Source: Hydrogenophaga crocea
GTDB taxonomy: Bacteria; Pseudomonadota; Gammaproteobacteria; Burkholderiales; Burkholderiaceae_C
DNA length: 64,000 nucleotides
Direction: 5' to 3'
NCBI RefSeq assembly: GCF_011388215.1
Contig: NZ_CP049989.1
Coordinates: forward strand, 4,497,132 to 4,561,131
Translations under genes and position numbers: made by a program
Part shown: piece by piece, positions 16,308-27,900 of the stretch
How positions within the stretch are numbered: position 1 is the first letter of the stretch
Layout: the number at the start of each line of letters is the position of its first letter
Notes under the pieces: generated by a model
What the model was told of the DNA's origin: nothing
What the model saw: only the letters and a program-made list of their open reading frames with translations
Database searches by the model: none

Positions 16308-17513
16308 ATGCACACCCAAGCGACTTCGCGCGGGCGCTCCGGCCTTCGGGCCTGGGCGCTGGCTGCGGTGCTCGGCCTGGCAGCGGGCTGGGCTTCGGCC
16401 CAGACGCTCAAGGTCGATCCCGCCGACGACCCGGCCCCGCAACAGGCCGCGCCCGCCCAGGGCGGCGGCATCAAGGGCCAGAACATCTTCGAGGTCCGGC
16501 CCGACGCCGACAAGGACCCGAACTACGCCAACCAGACCAACGCCGAGCGCCGCCAGGTGCAACCCGGCAACAACGCGCCCGTGTGGCGCGAGGTGCAGGG
16601 CGGCGTCACGGGCTCGACCATGCTGCCGTACCCCGAGTTCGGCAACCTGATCCAGGGCTTCGTGAAGTACCCGGGTTCCAACCTCACCACCGCGGGCGAG
16701 GCCTGGCGCCAGGTGCGCAACAACTGGATCATTCCCTACGGCGGCTCGCTGCTGCTGATCGCCTTGGTGGCACTGGCCCTGTTCTATTTCACCAAGGGCA
16801 CCATCGAACTGCACGGCGCCGAAACCGGCCGCAAGATCGAGCGCTTCACCTACTTCGAGCGCGCGGCGCACTGGGTGAACGCCATTGCCTTCGTGGCACT
16901 GGGCATCTCGGGCGTCGTGATGGCCTTCGGCAAGTTCTTCCTGTTGCCCATCATCGGCAGCACGTTGTTCGGCTGGCTCACCTACGCGCTCAAGAACGTG
17001 CACAACTTCGTGGGCCCGCTGTTCGTGGTCTCGCTGATCGTGGTGTTCCTGGTGTTCGTGCGCGACAACCTGCCGAGCAAGGAAGACCTGCAGTGGCTGC
17101 TCAAGGCCGGTGGCCTGTTCGGTGGCGCCGAGGTGCCCTCGCACCGCTTCAACGCCGGCGAGAAGGTGCTGTTCTGGGGCGGCGTGTTCCTGCTCGGCCT
17201 CATCGTGGCCGGCTCGGGCCTGTTCCTCGACAAGCTCGTGCCCTCGGTGGAGTTCACCCGCGCCAACATGCAGGTGGCCCACATGATCCACGCGAGCGCG
17301 GCCGTGCTCATGATGGCCATGTTCCTCGGCCACATCTACATGGGCACGCTGGGCATGCGTGGCGCCTACAGCGCCATGAAGACCGGCTATGTCGACGAGA
17401 CCTGGGCCAAGGAGCACCACGAACTCTGGTACGACGACATCAAGGCCGGCAAGATCCCCGCGCAGCGCTCGGCCGCCAAGCCCGAAGCCGCGGGCCAGCC
17501 CGCCAAGGCCTGA
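16308..17513 (+). CDS. Formate dehydrogenase cytochrome b556 (gamma) subunit
   Basis: This 401-aa membrane subunit should carry two b hemes and reduce quinone. A signal peptide (LAAVLGLAAGWASAQ) and a periplasmic segment of about 110 residues precede the first membrane span (GGSLLLIALVALALFYF). The b-type core has four spans with candidate heme histidines in FERAAHWVNAI, KNVHNFVGP, QVAHMIHASA and FLGHIYMGTLG. The gamma-subunit signature YVDETWAKEHHELWYDD follows the last span. It lies 9 nt after the lipoprotein gene. Together with alpha and beta it forms a formate:quinone oxidoreductase. Confidence 0.93.
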   Translation: MHTQATSRGRSGLRAWALAAVLGLAAGWASAQTLKVDPADDPAPQQAAPAQGGGIKGQNIFEVRPDADKDPNYANQTNAERRQVQPGNNAPVWREVQGGVTGSTMLPYPEFGNLIQGFVKYPGSNLTTAGEAWRQVRNNWIIPYGGSLLLIALVALALFYFTKGTIELHGAETGRKIERFTYFERAAHWVNAIAFVALGISGVVMAFGKFFLLPIIGSTLFGWLTYALKNVHNFVGPLFVVSLIVVFLVFVRDNLPSKEDLQWLLKAGGLFGGAEVPSHRFNAGEKVLFWGGVFLLGLIVAGSGLFLDKLVPSVEFTRANMQVAHMIHASAAVLMMAMFLGHIYMGTLGMRGAYSAMKTGYVDETWAKEHHELWYDDIKAGKIPAQRSAAKPEAAGQPAKA

Positions 17514-17532
17514 TCCATTGGAGACGAACCGC

Positions 17533-17922
17533 ATGTTCCCGAAGAAACACCTCCTGATCGCCGCCGCCCTCACGGGCCTGGCCTTCGGCGCGCAGGCCAA
17601 GCTGCCCGCGCCGGCGCCGCTCACGCCCGAAGCCGCGGCCAAGGCCGACGAGGCCAAGGCCAAGGCCGCGCACACCGCCAAGGTCGACGCCTTCAAGCTG
17701 TGCAAGTCCATGGACAAGGCCGCGGCCAATTACTTCAAGACCACCGCGGGCGCGGGCAAGCAGCCCTCGGCCAACGCGCCGGCCTGCACCGACCCGGGCC
17801 CCTTCGCCTACGTGCCGCCCAAGCCCGCCGAGGCCGCGGGCGCGCATTCGCCCGCCGCGCCGGCCGTCTCCCCGCCGAGCCAGCAGGCCCCCGCGGGCGC
17901 GCCCACGCCCAAGAAGCCCTGA
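17533..17922 (+). CDS. Periplasmic Ala/Pro-rich protein ending the formate dehydrogenase operon
   Basis: This 129-aa protein has a clear signal peptide (MFPKKHLLIAAALTGLAFGAQA), a lysine/alanine-rich helical segment and two cysteines (FKLCKSMDKAA and APACTDPGPFAYVPP), then a low-complexity Pro/Ala tail. The two cysteines about 27 residues apart could form a disulfide. I do not recognise a named domain. It lies 19 nt after the cytochrome gene with GGAGACGAACC before the ATG, and a strong terminator follows, so it is the last gene of the operon. Confidence 0.75.
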   Translation: MFPKKHLLIAAALTGLAFGAQAKLPAPAPLTPEAAAKADEAKAKAAHTAKVDAFKLCKSMDKAAANYFKTTAGAGKQPSANAPACTDPGPFAYVPPKPAEAAGAHSPAAPAVSPPSQQAPAGAPTPKKP

Positions 17923-17952
17923 TCCGGCTGCGCCCGGCGCGCCGGGTGAGCC

Positions 17953-17989
17953 AGGGCCGCACCCTTCGGGGTGGCGGCCCTTTCTTTTT
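17953..17989 (+). terminator. Rho-independent terminator of the formate dehydrogenase operon
   Basis: AGGGCCGC-ACCC pairs with GGGT-GGCGGCCCT (one bulged G, TTCG tetraloop), followed by TTTCTTTTT. It is the clearest intrinsic terminator in the window and separates the operon from fdhD. Confidence 0.85.
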
Positions 17990-18005
17990 GCATTAGTCTC
18001 GATCC

Positions 18006-18857
18006 ATGCGATTGCCCCAACTGACCGCGGCGCAGGCCCCGCTGACCGAGTCGATCGACGCCGTGGACGAACACGGCCAGACCCGCCGCATCCACATTCC
18101 CGCCGAGCGCGACCTCACGGTCTACGTGGACAAGCGCGAACTCGTGACGCTCATGACCCTGGGCGCACACCCCGAATGGCTCACGCTGGGCTACCTGCTG
18201 AACCAGCGGCTGGTGGCGTCGGTGGACGAGATCGAATCGGTCACTGTCGACTGGGACGTGAACGCCGTGAGCGTGAAAACGCGCGAGGGCATAGACCGCA
18301 TCGAGGAGCGCACCGCGCGCCGCGTGGTCACCACCGGCTGTGGCCAGGGCAGCGTGTTCGGCGGGCTCATGGACGACCTCGACCGCGTCGAACTGCCGTC
18401 CGGCGTGCTGCGCCAGTCGCAGCTCTATGCCATCGTCGATGCGATCCGCCTCAAAGAGAGCACCTACAAGTCGGCCGGTTCGGTGCACGCCTGCGCGCTG
18501 TTCCGCGGCACCGAGCTGGCACTGTTCGTGGAAGACGTGGGCCGCCACAACGCGGTCGACACCATCGCCGGCTGGATGGCCCTGCAGACCGATGCGCCGC
18601 GCGATCACGGCGACATGCTCGACAAAGTCTTCTACACCACCGGCCGCCTCACGAGCGAGATGGTCATCAAGAGCGCGCAGATGGGCGTGGCCGCGGTGGT
18701 CTCGCGCAGCGGCATCACGCAGATGGGCCTGCAGGTGGCGCGCCGCGTGGGCTTGTGCGCCGTGGGCCGGGCCACCAACAAGCACTTCCTCTGCTACGCG
18801 AACCCGCAGCGCCTGCTGTGGGACACGGTGCCGCCGCCCGCGCCCGAACGGCGGTGA
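18006..18857 (+). CDS. fdhD: FdhD, sulfurtransferase for formate dehydrogenase
   Basis: This 283-aa cytoplasmic protein transfers sulfur to the molybdenum cofactor of formate dehydrogenase, which the enzyme needs for activity. The reactive cysteine is Cys112 in TTGCGQGSVF; only one cysteine is present where E. coli FdhD has CxxC, which occurs in part of the family. Other family stretches are LTLGYLLNQR, VEDVGRHNAVD, SEMVIKSAQMG and the C-terminal YANPQRLLW. It lies 83 nt after the operon, separated by the terminator, so it has its own promoter although functionally linked. Confidence 0.94.
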   Translation: MRLPQLTAAQAPLTESIDAVDEHGQTRRIHIPAERDLTVYVDKRELVTLMTLGAHPEWLTLGYLLNQRLVASVDEIESVTVDWDVNAVSVKTREGIDRIEERTARRVVTTGCGQGSVFGGLMDDLDRVELPSGVLRQSQLYAIVDAIRLKESTYKSAGSVHACALFRGTELALFVEDVGRHNAVDTIAGWMALQTDAPRDHGDMLDKVFYTTGRLTSEMVIKSAQMGVAAVVSRSGITQMGLQVARRVGLCAVGRATNKHFLCYANPQRLLWDTVPPPAPERR

Positions 18858-18863
18858 TGCCCC

Positions 18864-18880
18864 GGGGCCGGCGCGGCCCC
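18864..18880. terminator. Hairpin after fdhD, possible terminator
   Basis: GGGGCCG (18864-18870), loop GCG, CGGCCCC (18874-18880) form a perfect 7-bp stem just after the fdhD stop. There is no T-run, so it is only a weak candidate for an intrinsic terminator. Confidence 0.3.
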
Positions 18881-18947
18881 GCACAACACCCCCTAAACTC
18901 GGGCCAACCCGGTACTGGCCGGGGTGTTTCACTTTTCCGATTCCGCC

Positions 18948-19580
<633 letters not shown>

Positions 19581-19612
19581 ACCCGGCGCGCGCCGCGCGC
19601 TCCAAGCCCTCC

Positions 19613-22153
19613 ATGACCGCCACCCCCGCCCCGCTGCCCGTGCGTTCCTGGTCCCTGGGCTGGACCTCGCTGCGCCGCGACTGGCGCGCCGGCGAGCTGC
19701 GGCTGCTGGTGATCGCGGTGACGCTGGCGGTGGCCGCGCTCACGGCCGTGGGCTTTTTCGCCGACCGCCTGCAGGGCGGCCTGGCGCGCGACGCGCGCGC
19801 GCTCATCGGCGGCGACGCCGTGGTGGTGGCCGACAAGGCGCCCGACGCGCGCTTTGACGCCCGCGCGCGCGAGCTCGGCCTGGACACCACGCTCTCGCTC
19901 AACTTCCCCACCATGGGCCGCGCGCGCGCCGAAGAGGGCGGCAGCGCCCGGCTGGTGGCGCTCAAGGCCGTGGGCGCGGGCTATCCCCTGCGCGGCAGCC
20001 TGCGCGTGGCCGACGCCCCGGGCGCGCCCGATGCGCCCACGCGCGACATCCCCGCGCGCGGCACCGCCTGGGTCGACGCCGCGCTGCTCGCGCAACTGGG
20101 CCTGCAGATGGGCCAGCCGCTGCTGCTCGGCGATGCGAGCTTCACCATCGGCCGGTTGCTCACGGCCGAGCCCGACCGCGGCGCGGGCTTTCTCACCTTC
20201 GCGCCGCGCGTGATGATCCACGCCGACGACCTGCCCGCCACCGGCCTGGTGCAGCCCGCGAGCCGCATCGTTTACCGCCTCGCGGTGGCCGGGCCCGATG
20301 CGCGCGTGGCCGACTTCAGCCGCTGGGTGCAGCGCACGATCGAAGACCCCGCCGTGCGCGGCGTGCGGCTCGAATCGCTGCAGGGCGGGCAGCCGCAGAT
20401 GGAGCAGACGCTCGCGCGCGCCGAGAAATTCCTCAACCTCGTGGCCCTGCTGGCCGCGCTGCTGTGCGCGGTGGCGGTGGCGATCGCGGCGCGCGGCTTC
20501 GCGCAGCGCCACCTGGACGATTGCGCCATGCTGCGCGTGCTGGGCCTGTCGCAGGCCACCATGGCCCGCGCCTACAGCGTCGAGTTCGCGCTCACCGGCC
20601 TGTTCGCGAGCGCGCTCGGCGTGCTGCTGGGCTGGGCCGTGCACCACGTGTTCGTGCTGCTGCTCGCGGGGCTGGTCGAGTCCAGCCTGCCCGCGCCCAC
20701 GCTCGCGCCCGTGCTGCTGGGCCTGGGCATGGGCCTCACGCTCATGATGGCCTTCGGCCTGCCGCCGGTGCTGCAACTGGCCAAGGTGCCGCCGCTGCGC
20801 GTGATCCGCCGCGACGTGGGCCAGCCCAAGGCGGCCACGCTCGCGGTGCTGGGCCTGGGCGTGGCGGGTTTTGCGGCGCTGCTGCTCGCGGCCAGCCGCG
20901 ACCTGGTGCTCGGCGGCATCGCGGTGGGCGGCTTCGCGGCCGCGGTCGCGGTGTTCGCCGCCATCGGCTACGGCGCGGTGCGGCTGCTGCGCGCCAGCGT
21001 CAACGAAAGCACCGCGCCGCGCGCGCTCGTGATGGCCACGCGCCAGGTGTCGGCGCGCCCGGTGTTCGCGGTGGTGCAGATCAGTGCGCTTTCGGTCGGC
21101 CTGCTCGCACTGGTGCTGCTGGTGCTGCTGCGCACCGACCTGATCCAGAGCTGGCGCGCGGCCACGCCGCCCGATGCGCCCAACCGCTTCGTCATCAACG
21201 TGCAGCCCGAGCAGGCCGAACCCTTTCAGGCCGCGCTGCGCCAGGCCGGCGTGAACCGCTACGACTGGTACCCCATGATCCGCGGCCGCCTGGTGAGCGT
21301 GAACGGCCGCAGCGTGGTGCCCGAAGACTTCGCCACCGACCGTGCGCAGCGCCTGGTGGACCGCGAGTTCAATCTCTCGAACGCGGCCGAACCGCCCGAC
21401 CACAACCCCGTGATCGCGGGCCGCTGGACGCCCGAAGAGGCCGACGGACTGAGCGTGGAAGAGGGCCTGGCCAAGGAGCTGGGCCTGAAGCTCGGCGACC
21501 GGCTGGGCTTCGACATCGCGGGCCAGGCCGTGGAGCGGCGCATCACCAGCCTGCGCAAGGTCGACTGGGCTTCGATGCGCGTGAACTTCTTCGTCATCTT
21601 CCCGGTGGCGCAGCTGCCCGACGTGCCGCTGACCTACATCAGCGCCTACCGCGCGCCCGAGGCCGCGGGCTTCGACAACGCGCTGGTGCGCGCATTCCCC
21701 AACATCACCAATGTCGACCTCACGCAGACCATCGCGCAGGTGCAGCGCGTGCTGGGCCAGGTGATCGCGGCGGTCGAGTTCCTGTTCGCCTTCACGCTCG
21801 CGGCCGGTTTGGTGGTGCTGCTCGCGGCCGTCACGGCCACCCGCACCGAGCGCGAGCGCGAGTTCGCGATCCTGCGCGCGGTGGGTGCGAGCTCTCGGCT
21901 GCTGCGCCAGGTGCAGCGCATCGAACTGCTGGGCGTGGGCCTGCTCGCGGGCTTCCTCGCGTCGGTGGTCGCCGCGGTGGTGGGCTGGGCGCTCGCGCGC
22001 TACGCCTTCGAGTTCGACTGGACCGCTTCGCCGCTGGTGCCGCTGGCCGGCGCGGCCGCGGGCGCGGTGCTCGCGCTGGCCGCTGGCTGGTGGGGGTTGC
22101 GCAGCGTCTTGCGCACCCCCGTGATCGAAACCCTGCGCAAGGCAAGCGTTTGA
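19613..22153 (+). CDS. FtsX/YbbP-type ABC transporter permease
   Basis: This 846-aa inner-membrane protein has the layout of large two-module FtsX-domain permeases. An N-terminal span (LLVIAVTLAVAALTAVGFFA) and a MacB-like periplasmic domain are followed by a first FtsX block (LNLVALLAALLCAVAVAI), central spans, a second large periplasmic region and a C-terminal FtsX block (FLFAFTLAAGLVVLLAAV, EREREFAILRAVGAS). Members extrude lipoproteins, lipids or peptides. No ATPase gene is visible nearby; it would have to be encoded elsewhere. Its stop overlaps the TTG start of the hemoglobin gene (TTGA). Confidence 0.85.
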   Translation: MTATPAPLPVRSWSLGWTSLRRDWRAGELRLLVIAVTLAVAALTAVGFFADRLQGGLARDARALIGGDAVVVADKAPDARFDARARELGLDTTLSLNFPTMGRARAEEGGSARLVALKAVGAGYPLRGSLRVADAPGAPDAPTRDIPARGTAWVDAALLAQLGLQMGQPLLLGDASFTIGRLLTAEPDRGAGFLTFAPRVMIHADDLPATGLVQPASRIVYRLAVAGPDARVADFSRWVQRTIEDPAVRGVRLESLQGGQPQMEQTLARAEKFLNLVALLAALLCAVAVAIAARGFAQRHLDDCAMLRVLGLSQATMARAYSVEFALTGLFASALGVLLGWAVHHVFVLLLAGLVESSLPAPTLAPVLLGLGMGLTLMMAFGLPPVLQLAKVPPLRVIRRDVGQPKAATLAVLGLGVAGFAALLLAASRDLVLGGIAVGGFAAAVAVFAAIGYGAVRLLRASVNESTAPRALVMATRQVSARPVFAVVQISALSVGLLALVLLVLLRTDLIQSWRAATPPDAPNRFVINVQPEQAEPFQAALRQAGVNRYDWYPMIRGRLVSVNGRSVVPEDFATDRAQRLVDREFNLSNAAEPPDHNPVIAGRWTPEEADGLSVEEGLAKELGLKLGDRLGFDIAGQAVERRITSLRKVDWASMRVNFFVIFPVAQLPDVPLTYISAYRAPEAAGFDNALVRAFPNITNVDLTQTIAQVQRVLGQVIAAVEFLFAFTLAAGLVVLLAAVTATRTEREREFAILRAVGASSRLLRQVQRIELLGVGLLAGFLASVVAAVVGWALARYAFEFDWTASPLVPLAGAAAGAVLALAAGWWGLRSVLRTPVIETLRKASV

Positions 22154-22554
22154 ACATCGAAGAAAAACCCCCGTTCGACACCCCGTTCGAGTGGATCGGC
22201 GGCGAGGCACGCGTGCGCGCCCTGGTCGACCGCTTCTACGACCTCATGGACCTCGAGCCCGGCTACCGAGAGCTGCGCGCGGCCCACGGCAGCACACTCG
22301 ACGGCGCGCGCGACAAGCTGTTCTGGTTCCTGTGCGGCTGGCTCGGCGGGCCCGACCACTACCAGTCGCGCTTCGGCCACCCGCGCCTGCGCATGCGCCA
22401 CATGCCCTTCGCCATCGGCATCCAGGAGCGCGACCAGTGGCTGGCCTGCATGGACCAGGCCATGGGCGAAACCGGCGTCGATGCGGCGCTGCGCGCGCGG
22501 CTGAAGAACAGCTTCTTCCAGACCGCCGACTGGATGCGCAACAGCCCGGGCTGA
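22150..22554 (+). CDS. Group II truncated hemoglobin
   Basis: This 134-aa 2-on-2 globin would bind O2 or NO and probably serves oxygen/NO chemistry or redox protection. Family features are FEWIGGEARVRALVDRFYDLM, the LFWFLCGWLGGPDHY stretch, the proximal histidine region RFGHPRLRMRHMPF, and ERDQWLACMDQAM. Tyr in the B-helix (RFYDLM) and Trp in the G-helix (QWLACM) fit group II. The start is TTG 22150, overlapping the permease stop by 4 nt, so it is translationally coupled; there is no better in-frame start. Confidence 0.9.
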   Translation: MNIEEKPPFDTPFEWIGGEARVRALVDRFYDLMDLEPGYRELRAAHGSTLDGARDKLFWFLCGWLGGPDHYQSRFGHPRLRMRHMPFAIGIQERDQWLACMDQAMGETGVDAALRARLKNSFFQTADWMRNSPG

Positions 22555-22572
22555 ACGCCCGCGCCCTGCGTG

Positions 22573-23367
22573 TCAGCGCGCGGCCGCGGTGAGGCCGCCG
22601 CGCAGCGCGAGCGGGCCGTACCAGGCCTCGGTGTCCACGCGCGTGTTGTTGCTGTCGGTCATCAGGCCGAGGCCGGTGAGCGCGCCGGGCGCATGGCCGA
22701 AGGCGAGCCGGAAATCGTCGTGCACGTCGCGGTCGTGGTCCACCCAACGGCCCAGCCGCTCGGCGCCGCTTTGCACCACCAGCTTGCGGATGCGCCGCGT
22801 GTGCGGGTTGTCGATCACGCTGCCCACGGGGTAGCGGTCGTCCCACACGTAGATCAGCGTGGCGTAGGGCATGGGTTCGCCCGTGACGAGCTGCGCGAGC
22901 TCGGACAGCATGTGGTCGCGGCGCGACCAGCTCGCGCGGTCGCCGTCGAAGGTGAGGATGATGCGCGCCACCGCGTCGTCGGCCTCGGCGCTCCTGAGGT
23001 CGGCGTGCGGCAGCAGCGCCGGCACCCACCACGAGAACTGCAGCCGCGCGCCCGGCGCCAGCGCCGCGGGCTGCAGAGGCAGGCGCAGCGTGCTGTTGCC
23101 CGACACGCTGCGCGCATGCAGGGCGGGGCGGCCTTCGCGCTCGCTGGCTTCGTAGAGCGTGGGCTGGCGGTTGCCGTAGCGCCGGTGCACCCAGGGGCCG
23201 CTGGCCTGCACGCCGTCGAGCGTGGTGGCACGCGCCCAGGCGGACTGCGCGAGCCGCTCGGGCTCGTCGGCTGTCGGCGCGCTGGCGCAGCCGCCCAGGG
23301 CGAGCGCGCCCATGCCGAGCAGCCAGCGCCGGCGCGGCCAGTCGGTGGGGTGGGGGGTATCGAACAT
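22573..23367 (-). CDS. DUF3047 lipoprotein
   Basis: This 264-aa protein has a lipoprotein-type signal (RRRWLLGMGALALGGCAS), with a twin-arginine-like RRR before the hydrophobic core. The mature part matches DUF3047: LQFSWWVPA, AVARIILTFDGDR, YATLIYVWDD, RIRKLVVQSG and the C-terminal MTDSNNT segment. The fold is probably a beta-sandwich. Function is unknown. It is convergent with the hemoglobin gene and stands alone on its strand between unrelated genes. Confidence 0.8.
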   Translation of the reverse strand: MFDTPHPTDWPRRRWLLGMGALALGGCASAPTADEPERLAQSAWARATTLDGVQASGPWVHRRYGNRQPTLYEASEREGRPALHARSVSGNSTLRLPLQPAALAPGARLQFSWWVPALLPHADLRSAEADDAVARIILTFDGDRASWSRRDHMLSELAQLVTGEPMPYATLIYVWDDRYPVGSVIDNPHTRRIRKLVVQSGAERLGRWVDHDRDVHDDFRLAFGHAPGALTGLGLMTDSNNTRVDTEAWYGPLALRGGLTAAAR

Positions 23368-23442
23368 GGGCGCGAATCATGCCCGTTTCACGTGACGGCT
23401 GTCTGACCTGTTGGCGGCTGGCCGGGCCGCGCGTGGCCGCCG

Positions 23443-24078
23443 TCACACGGGGCGCAGCAGCACGACCAGCGCGCCCGCGCCGCCCTCGGCCGGACGCGCC
23501 TGCACGAAGGCCATCACTTCCTTCTTCTGCACCAGCCAGCGCAGCACCCGGCCCTTGAGCACCGGCGTGCGCCCGGGCGAGCCCAGGCCCTTGCCGTGCA
23601 CCACGCGCACGCAGCGCAGGCCCAGGCGGTGGCTGTCGTGCACGAAGCGGCCCAGCGCCTCGCGCGCCTCGTCGGTGCGCAGGCCGTGCAGGTCGACCGC
23701 GGCCTGGATCGCCCAGCGGCCCTCTCGCAGCTTGCGCACCACGTCGGCGCCCAGGCCGGGGCGGCGGTAGCTCAGTTGCTCGTCGGTGTGCAGCAGGGTT
23801 TCCACGTCGAACTCGTCCGACAGCGCCTCGCGCATCACCGCGGCTTCGTCGCGTTCGCGCTGCACCGGCCTGGGCTCGGGCAGCGGGCGGCGCTGCTCGC
23901 TGCGGCCGTGGGCACGCAGGCGCTGCACCGGGCCCACCGCGATCTCGAACAGCCGGCGCTCGCGTTCGCGCCGCGCCGCAGCCTGCCGCTCGGCCTCGCG
24001 TTCGGCGATCTCGCGCGCGCGGCGCTCGGCCAGGGCGTTGCGGATCGACTTCAGTTCGCTGAGCGCGTTGACCTTCAT
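23443..24078 (-). CDS. Smr-domain protein
   Basis: This 211-aa protein has a highly charged Arg/Glu-rich coiled-coil N-terminus (about residues 10-50), a middle linker, and a C-terminal Smr domain. The domain has DLHGLRTDEAREAL and the VVHGKGLGSPGRTPVLK loop. Smr domains are nucleases related to the C-terminus of MutS2, and standalone members act on nucleic acids. The conserved DLHG and HGKG motifs are intact. ATG 24078 gives the usual MKV opening; ATG 24087 would add three residues. It shares strand with radC upstream, 55 nt apart. Confidence 0.85.
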   Translation of the reverse strand: MKVNALSELKSIRNALAERRAREIAEREAERQAAARRERERRLFEIAVGPVQRLRAHGRSEQRRPLPEPRPVQRERDEAAVMREALSDEFDVETLLHTDEQLSYRRPGLGADVVRKLREGRWAIQAAVDLHGLRTDEAREALGRFVHDSHRLGLRCVRVVHGKGLGSPGRTPVLKGRVLRWLVQKKEVMAFVQARPAEGGAGALVVLLRPV

Positions 24079-24132
24079 GCCCGGCATTGTCGGGCCGGGC
24101 GGGCATCCCAGTGGGACGCTCGGAGCAGGGGC

Positions 24133-24825
24133 TCAGAGCAGGCCCAGCTCGGCGAAGGACGCGCCGCGCTCGCGCGTGACCACGATGTGGTCGAGCACGC
24201 GCACGCCCACCAGCGCCAGCGCGTCGCGCAGGTTGCGCGTGAGCGCGATGTCGGCCGGCGAGGGCTCGGCCAGGCCGCTCGGGTGGTTGTGCGCCAGCAG
24301 CACGGCCGCGGCCTGGTGGTGCAGGGCACGCAGCACCACCTCGCGCGGGTAGACGCTGGCCTGGTTCACCGTGCCGCGGAACAGTTCCTCGAAGGCGATC
24401 AGCCGGTGCTGGCTGTCGAGCAGCATGAGCGCGAACACCTCGTGCGGCCGGTCGCCGATCTGCAGGCGCAGGAAATCGGTGGCGGCCTTGGGGTCGTTGA
24501 GCACCGAGCGCGTCTTGAGCGGTTGCGCCAGCGCGCGGCGGGCCAGCTCCATCACCGCCATGATCAGGGCGCGCTTGGAAGGCCCCAGGCCCTTCACCGG
24601 CTTGAGCGCCGCCGCGTCGGCGTGCAGCAGGCCGGCCACCCCGCCGAGTGCATCGAGCAGTTCCTGGGCGAGCTGCAGCACGTGCTTGCCCGGCAGCCCG
24701 GTGCGCAGCAGCACCGCGATCAGCTCGGCATCGCTCAGCGCTGGCGCGCCCAGGCCGAGCAGCTTCTCGCGCGGGCGGCACGCGGCGGGCAGACATTTGA
24801 GACCGACCGGCGGGGGGCTTTGCAT
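24133..24825 (-). CDS. radC: RadC/YicR-family JAB-domain protein
   Basis: This 230-aa protein combines a helix-hairpin-helix N-terminal part ([19 protein letters not shown], then [17 protein letters not shown]) with a C-terminal JAB/MPN metalloprotease-like domain. The metal motif [14 protein letters not shown] is intact, with an upstream glutamate in [10 protein letters not shown]. Despite the name, a role in DNA repair is not established. AGGGAGAAAA lies before ATG 24825. It is divergent from the FKBP-ispH-serS genes. Confidence 0.92.
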   Translation of the reverse strand: MQSPPPVGLKCLPAACRPREKLLGLGAPALSDAELIAVLLRTGLPGKHVLQLAQELLDALGGVAGLLHADAAALKPVKGLGPSKRALIMAVMELARRALAQPLKTRSVLNDPKAATDFLRLQIGDRPHEVFALMLLDSQHRLIAFEELFRGTVNQASVYPREVVLRALHHQAAAVLLAHNHPSGLAEPSPADIALTRNLRDALALVGVRVLDHIVVTRERGASFAELGLL

Positions 24826-24930
24826 GGGTTTTCTCCCTGAACCGGCCAGTTTCTACAATACGCGGTTCACGCATCCCCCGGGGTGCATTCCCCCGCGCCG
24901 CCCGCCGGCCCGGGGCGCCACCGCCTCACC

Positions 24931-25376
24931 ATGCCCCAAGTCCAGCCCGGCTCCTTCCTCACCCTGCACTACCGCATGAGCGATGCGCAGGGCCAGGTCA
25001 TCATCGACACCTTCAGCGGCCAGCCCGCCACGCTCAGCCTGGGCCAGGGCGAGCTCTCGCCCGCCATCGAGCAGCGCCTGCTCGGGCTCGAGGAAGGCAC
25101 GCGCACCGTGATCGAGCTTGCCGCGGGCGAGGCCTTCGGCGAGCGCCAGCCCGAGATGCAGCAATGGGTGGCGCGCAAGCTGCTCAACGAACTGGGCGAC
25201 CCGCACGAGCAGTACGCCGTGGGCGACGTGGTGCAGTTCCCCACGCCCGACGGCACCGGCCAGTACGCCGGCGCGGTGCGCGAGGTGCGCGCCGACGGCG
25301 CGGTGCTGTTCGACTTCAACCACCCGCTCGCCGGCCAGCCCGTGCGCTTCGAGGTGCAACTCATCGGGGTGCTGTG

Positions 25377-25377
<1 letters not shown>
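24931..25377 (+). CDS. FKBP-type peptidyl-prolyl isomerase, SlpA-like
   Basis: This 148-aa cytoplasmic protein isomerises proline peptide bonds and/or acts as a chaperone. It has the FKBP start [12 protein letters not shown], the [21 protein letters not shown] segment (cut here to its conserved G-Q-G-E-L-x-P-x-I-E-x-x-L core) and an insert-in-flap domain of the SlyD/SlpA kind ([24 protein letters not shown]). There is no metal-binding His/Cys tail as in SlyD. In many proteobacteria this gene precedes ispH, as here; its stop shares bases with the ispH start (TGATG). Confidence 0.92.
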
Positions 25378-27669
<2,292 letters not shown>

Positions 27670-27735
27670 GGGTTCGTCTTTTCGCCGACCGAGCCGGTTG
27701 TCGCCGACCGGTGTCCGGCTCCGCGAATGTCCTCC

Positions 27736-27765
27736 GGACGGCTGTGCCGTCCTCCCCCTTTATTT
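27736..27765 (+). terminator. Putative serS terminator inside a larger inverted repeat
   Basis: GGACGGC (27736-27742), loop TGT, GCCGTCC (27746-27752), followed by TCCCCCTTTATTTC. The tail is only partly T-rich. The hairpin sits inside the longer repeat GGTGTCCGGC/GCCGGACACC, giving a REP-like folded element. Confidence 0.5.
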
Positions 27766-27868
27766 CGCTGCGCCGGACACCGATCACCGCCAACCTCATG
27801 GGTCATCAATGCGTTGGCGCGCAACCGTCACTTCACGCGCGCGGGTGTGGGGTGCTCCCCGCAGCGGC

Positions 27869-27900
27869 ATAAAGGAGGAGCCCGGGGCGCAGCCCCGGGC
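27869..27900 (-). terminator. Putative terminator of the glycan operon
   Basis: Read on the - strand, GCCCGGGGC, loop TGC, GCCCCGGGC (a perfect 9-bp stem, 27880-27900) is followed by TCCTCCTTTAT. It lies about 90 nt beyond the aminotransferase stop. Confidence 0.55.

Noticed and set aside
24831..24859. TACAAT as a -10 element for the FKBP-ispH-serS genes
   Set aside because: TACAAT at 24854-24859 is a good -10, but no -35-like hexamer lies 16-18 bp upstream, so I did not call a promoter.
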